DNA of 5,370 nucleotides from Eubacteriales Family XIII. Incertae Sedis bacterium. GTDB lineage: Bacteria > Bacillota > Clostridia > Peptostreptococcales > Anaerovoracaceae. The position numbers were made by a program, and so were the translations under genes. Positions 4,547 to 5,370 of the stretch are shown here, piece after piece. The notes under the pieces are model-generated. The model was not told the DNA's origin. It was given only the letters and a program-made list of their open reading frames with translations, and ran no database searches. Within the stretch, counting starts at the first letter, position 1; the number at the start of each line of letters is the position of its first letter. The DNA lies in assembly GCA_031263875.1 (NCBI GenBank), contig JAISEX010000117.1, positions 1-5,370 on the forward strand. The letters run 5' to 3'.

Positions 4547-5182
4547 ATGATAATATTTCAAAACAAAAAAATATATATCTGGATCGCCGTTTACGCGCCG
4601 TTTTGCGCCTACGTTATCGCGCAATATTTTTCGCTTGATGTCACGCCCGTTCTCGATGCGGAAGCGCTGCATAATGTGCTTCTTCGGCCGCAAAAGATGC
4701 TTTTTAATAATAATTTGTTCTTTGCCGTTCTGCTCTTTGCCGCGAGAACGAATTATCTCTCAAACGAATATCTCGTGCGGGGCGGGAAGCGCCTCGCGCC
4801 GAAAATACTTCTTGACGGCATGCTGCTTTCCCTCCTCTATACGGCGGTGACGTTTGTGCTCTTGATCGGATTATCGCCGCTCGTAAAATATTATCTCACC
4901 ACCAATTTGATAACCGGCGCGTTGAAGCTCGGAGCGTTTTGCCTGATATTCCATCTGATCTATTCGGCGTTTTACCTTATATCGAAAAACCATCTGCTTG
5001 CGATTTTCGCGGGCGTAATTATAAACATGATGCTGTTGTTAATTGTTGGGCTTATGGAGGAGTTCGGCGCGGGAGGCGGCAGTTGGCTGCGGTATTGGAA
5101 CCGGTGGTTTTCGGCAATTCCGCTGGTGGCCGCCCTGATAGCCGTTATCGCAATGCTGCTGAGGAAAAAGGATTTTTTGTGA
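4547..5182 (+). CDS. Six-segment membrane protein, probable second permease-like subunit
   Basis: A 211-residue, very hydrophobic protein with predicted membrane segments near 10-27, 52-68, 88-109, 124-146, 149-170 and 188-206, and a basic C-terminus (RKKDFL). Between segments 2 and 3 is NEYLVRGGKRLAPK (73-86), a basic cytoplasmic loop equivalent in place and character to VRTTYRNYL of the preceding protein. This suggests a shorter subunit with the same fold. The ATG lies 2 bp after the previous stop. The only Shine-Dalgarno-like text (AAGG, 4527-4530) is too far away at 16 bases, so translation is probably coupled to the upstream gene. No catalytic or nucleotide-binding motif is seen and the family is not recognised. 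It probably works with its neighbours as the membrane part of one transporter. Confidence 0.8.
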   Translation: MIIFQNKKIYIWIAVYAPFCAYVIAQYFSLDVTPVLDAEALHNVLLRPQKMLFNNNLFFAVLLFAARTNYLSNEYLVRGGKRLAPKILLDGMLLSLLYTAVTFVLLIGLSPLVKYYLTTNLITGALKLGAFCLIFHLIYSAFYLISKNHLLAIFAGVIINMMLLLIVGLMEEFGAGGGSWLRYWNRWFSAIPLVAALIAVIAMLLRKKDFL

Positions 5183-5370
5183 AACTACCGCTACTCTTTA
5201 TCTATTTTTTATTGCTGGACAGTCTGGTATTCGCTGACGGTACGCGCGGGAGCGGTCCACAGCATCTGATCCGTTTGGCGACGGGCATTGATTTTGAAAC
5301 GAATCAAACTGCGCCCTATCTGCTGTTCGCGGCAATCTGTCTGTACGGTGTCTGCATCGTGCGCGGCGCA
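5179..5370 (+). CDS. Third membrane protein of the cluster, N-terminal part (runs off the window)
   Basis: The frame opens at GTG 5179-5181, overlapping the TGA of the previous gene by four bases (GTGA), with AAGGA six bases upstream. It stays open for 64 codons to the window edge. The protein begins MKLPLLFIYFLLLDSLVFA, a signal-anchor-like first membrane segment (about 4-19). A polar stretch of about 25 residues (ADGTRG...FETNQT) follows, then a second hydrophobic segment (PYLLFAAICLYGVCIV, about 46-61) ending in Arg. The overlap, the ribosome site and the membrane character make it a third integral membrane component of the same operon. The family is unknown from this fragment. It is not an ATPase at its N-terminus. 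Confidence 0.75.
   Translation, partial: MKLPLLFIYFLLLDSLVFADGTRGSGPQHLIRLATGIDFETNQTAPYLLFAAICLYGVCIVRGA

Overview
The window looks like chromosomal DNA of a Firmicutes-type bacterium, most likely an uncultured member of the Clostridia. The evidence is purine-rich Shine-Dalgarno sites (GGAGAG, GGGAGAGG, AAAGGA), TTG/GTG start candidates, a DAHP synthase of the Thermotoga/Bacillus (I-beta) type directly followed by tyrA, and repeat-rich intergenic DNA. Base composition is mixed, with GC-rich intergenic blocks. The taxon is inferred; no marker gene is present.

Left part, 1-834: the last codons of a plus-strand protein with a hydrophobic, Arg-rich C-terminus (3-65) converge on a minus-strand ArsR-type winged-helix regulator (196-516), with a GC-rich hairpin between them. 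A gene-free stretch (517-834) holds a perfect 10-bp palindrome, a degenerate hexanucleotide tract and a stem-loop just past the tyrA stop.

Middle, 835-2768: a minus-strand pair encodes DAHP synthase (aroF, first step of the shikimate pathway) and prephenate dehydrogenase (tyrA, tyrosine branch). They are 31 bp apart, each has a good Shine-Dalgarno site, and an extended -10 promoter (TGATATAAT) lies upstream of aroF. Together they feed and draw off the aromatic pathway towards tyrosine; the remaining shikimate genes are not in the window.

Gap, 2711-3671: nearly 1 kb without a convincing gene, built from repeats. It holds a GC-rich imperfect inverted repeat abutting the aroF promoter, a strong 37-nt hairpin, a 283-bp nested inverted-repeat element with 11-bp terminal inverted repeats (MITE-like), and GC-rich hairpins. 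It ends in a regulatory-looking region with three GTAAGAA copies spaced 11 and 23 bp apart.

Right part, 3672-5370: three tightly packed plus-strand membrane-protein genes. The first (290 aa, six predicted membrane segments) has ABC-2 permease character. The second (211 aa, six segments) starts 2 bp after it. The third starts at a GTG that overlaps the second gene's stop by 4 bp, has a good AAGGA site, and runs off the window. No ATPase is visible. The likeliest reading is the membrane part of an uncharacterised ABC-2-like exporter or resistance system whose ATPase lies downstream, possibly under an OmpR-family response regulator. That last step is inference.
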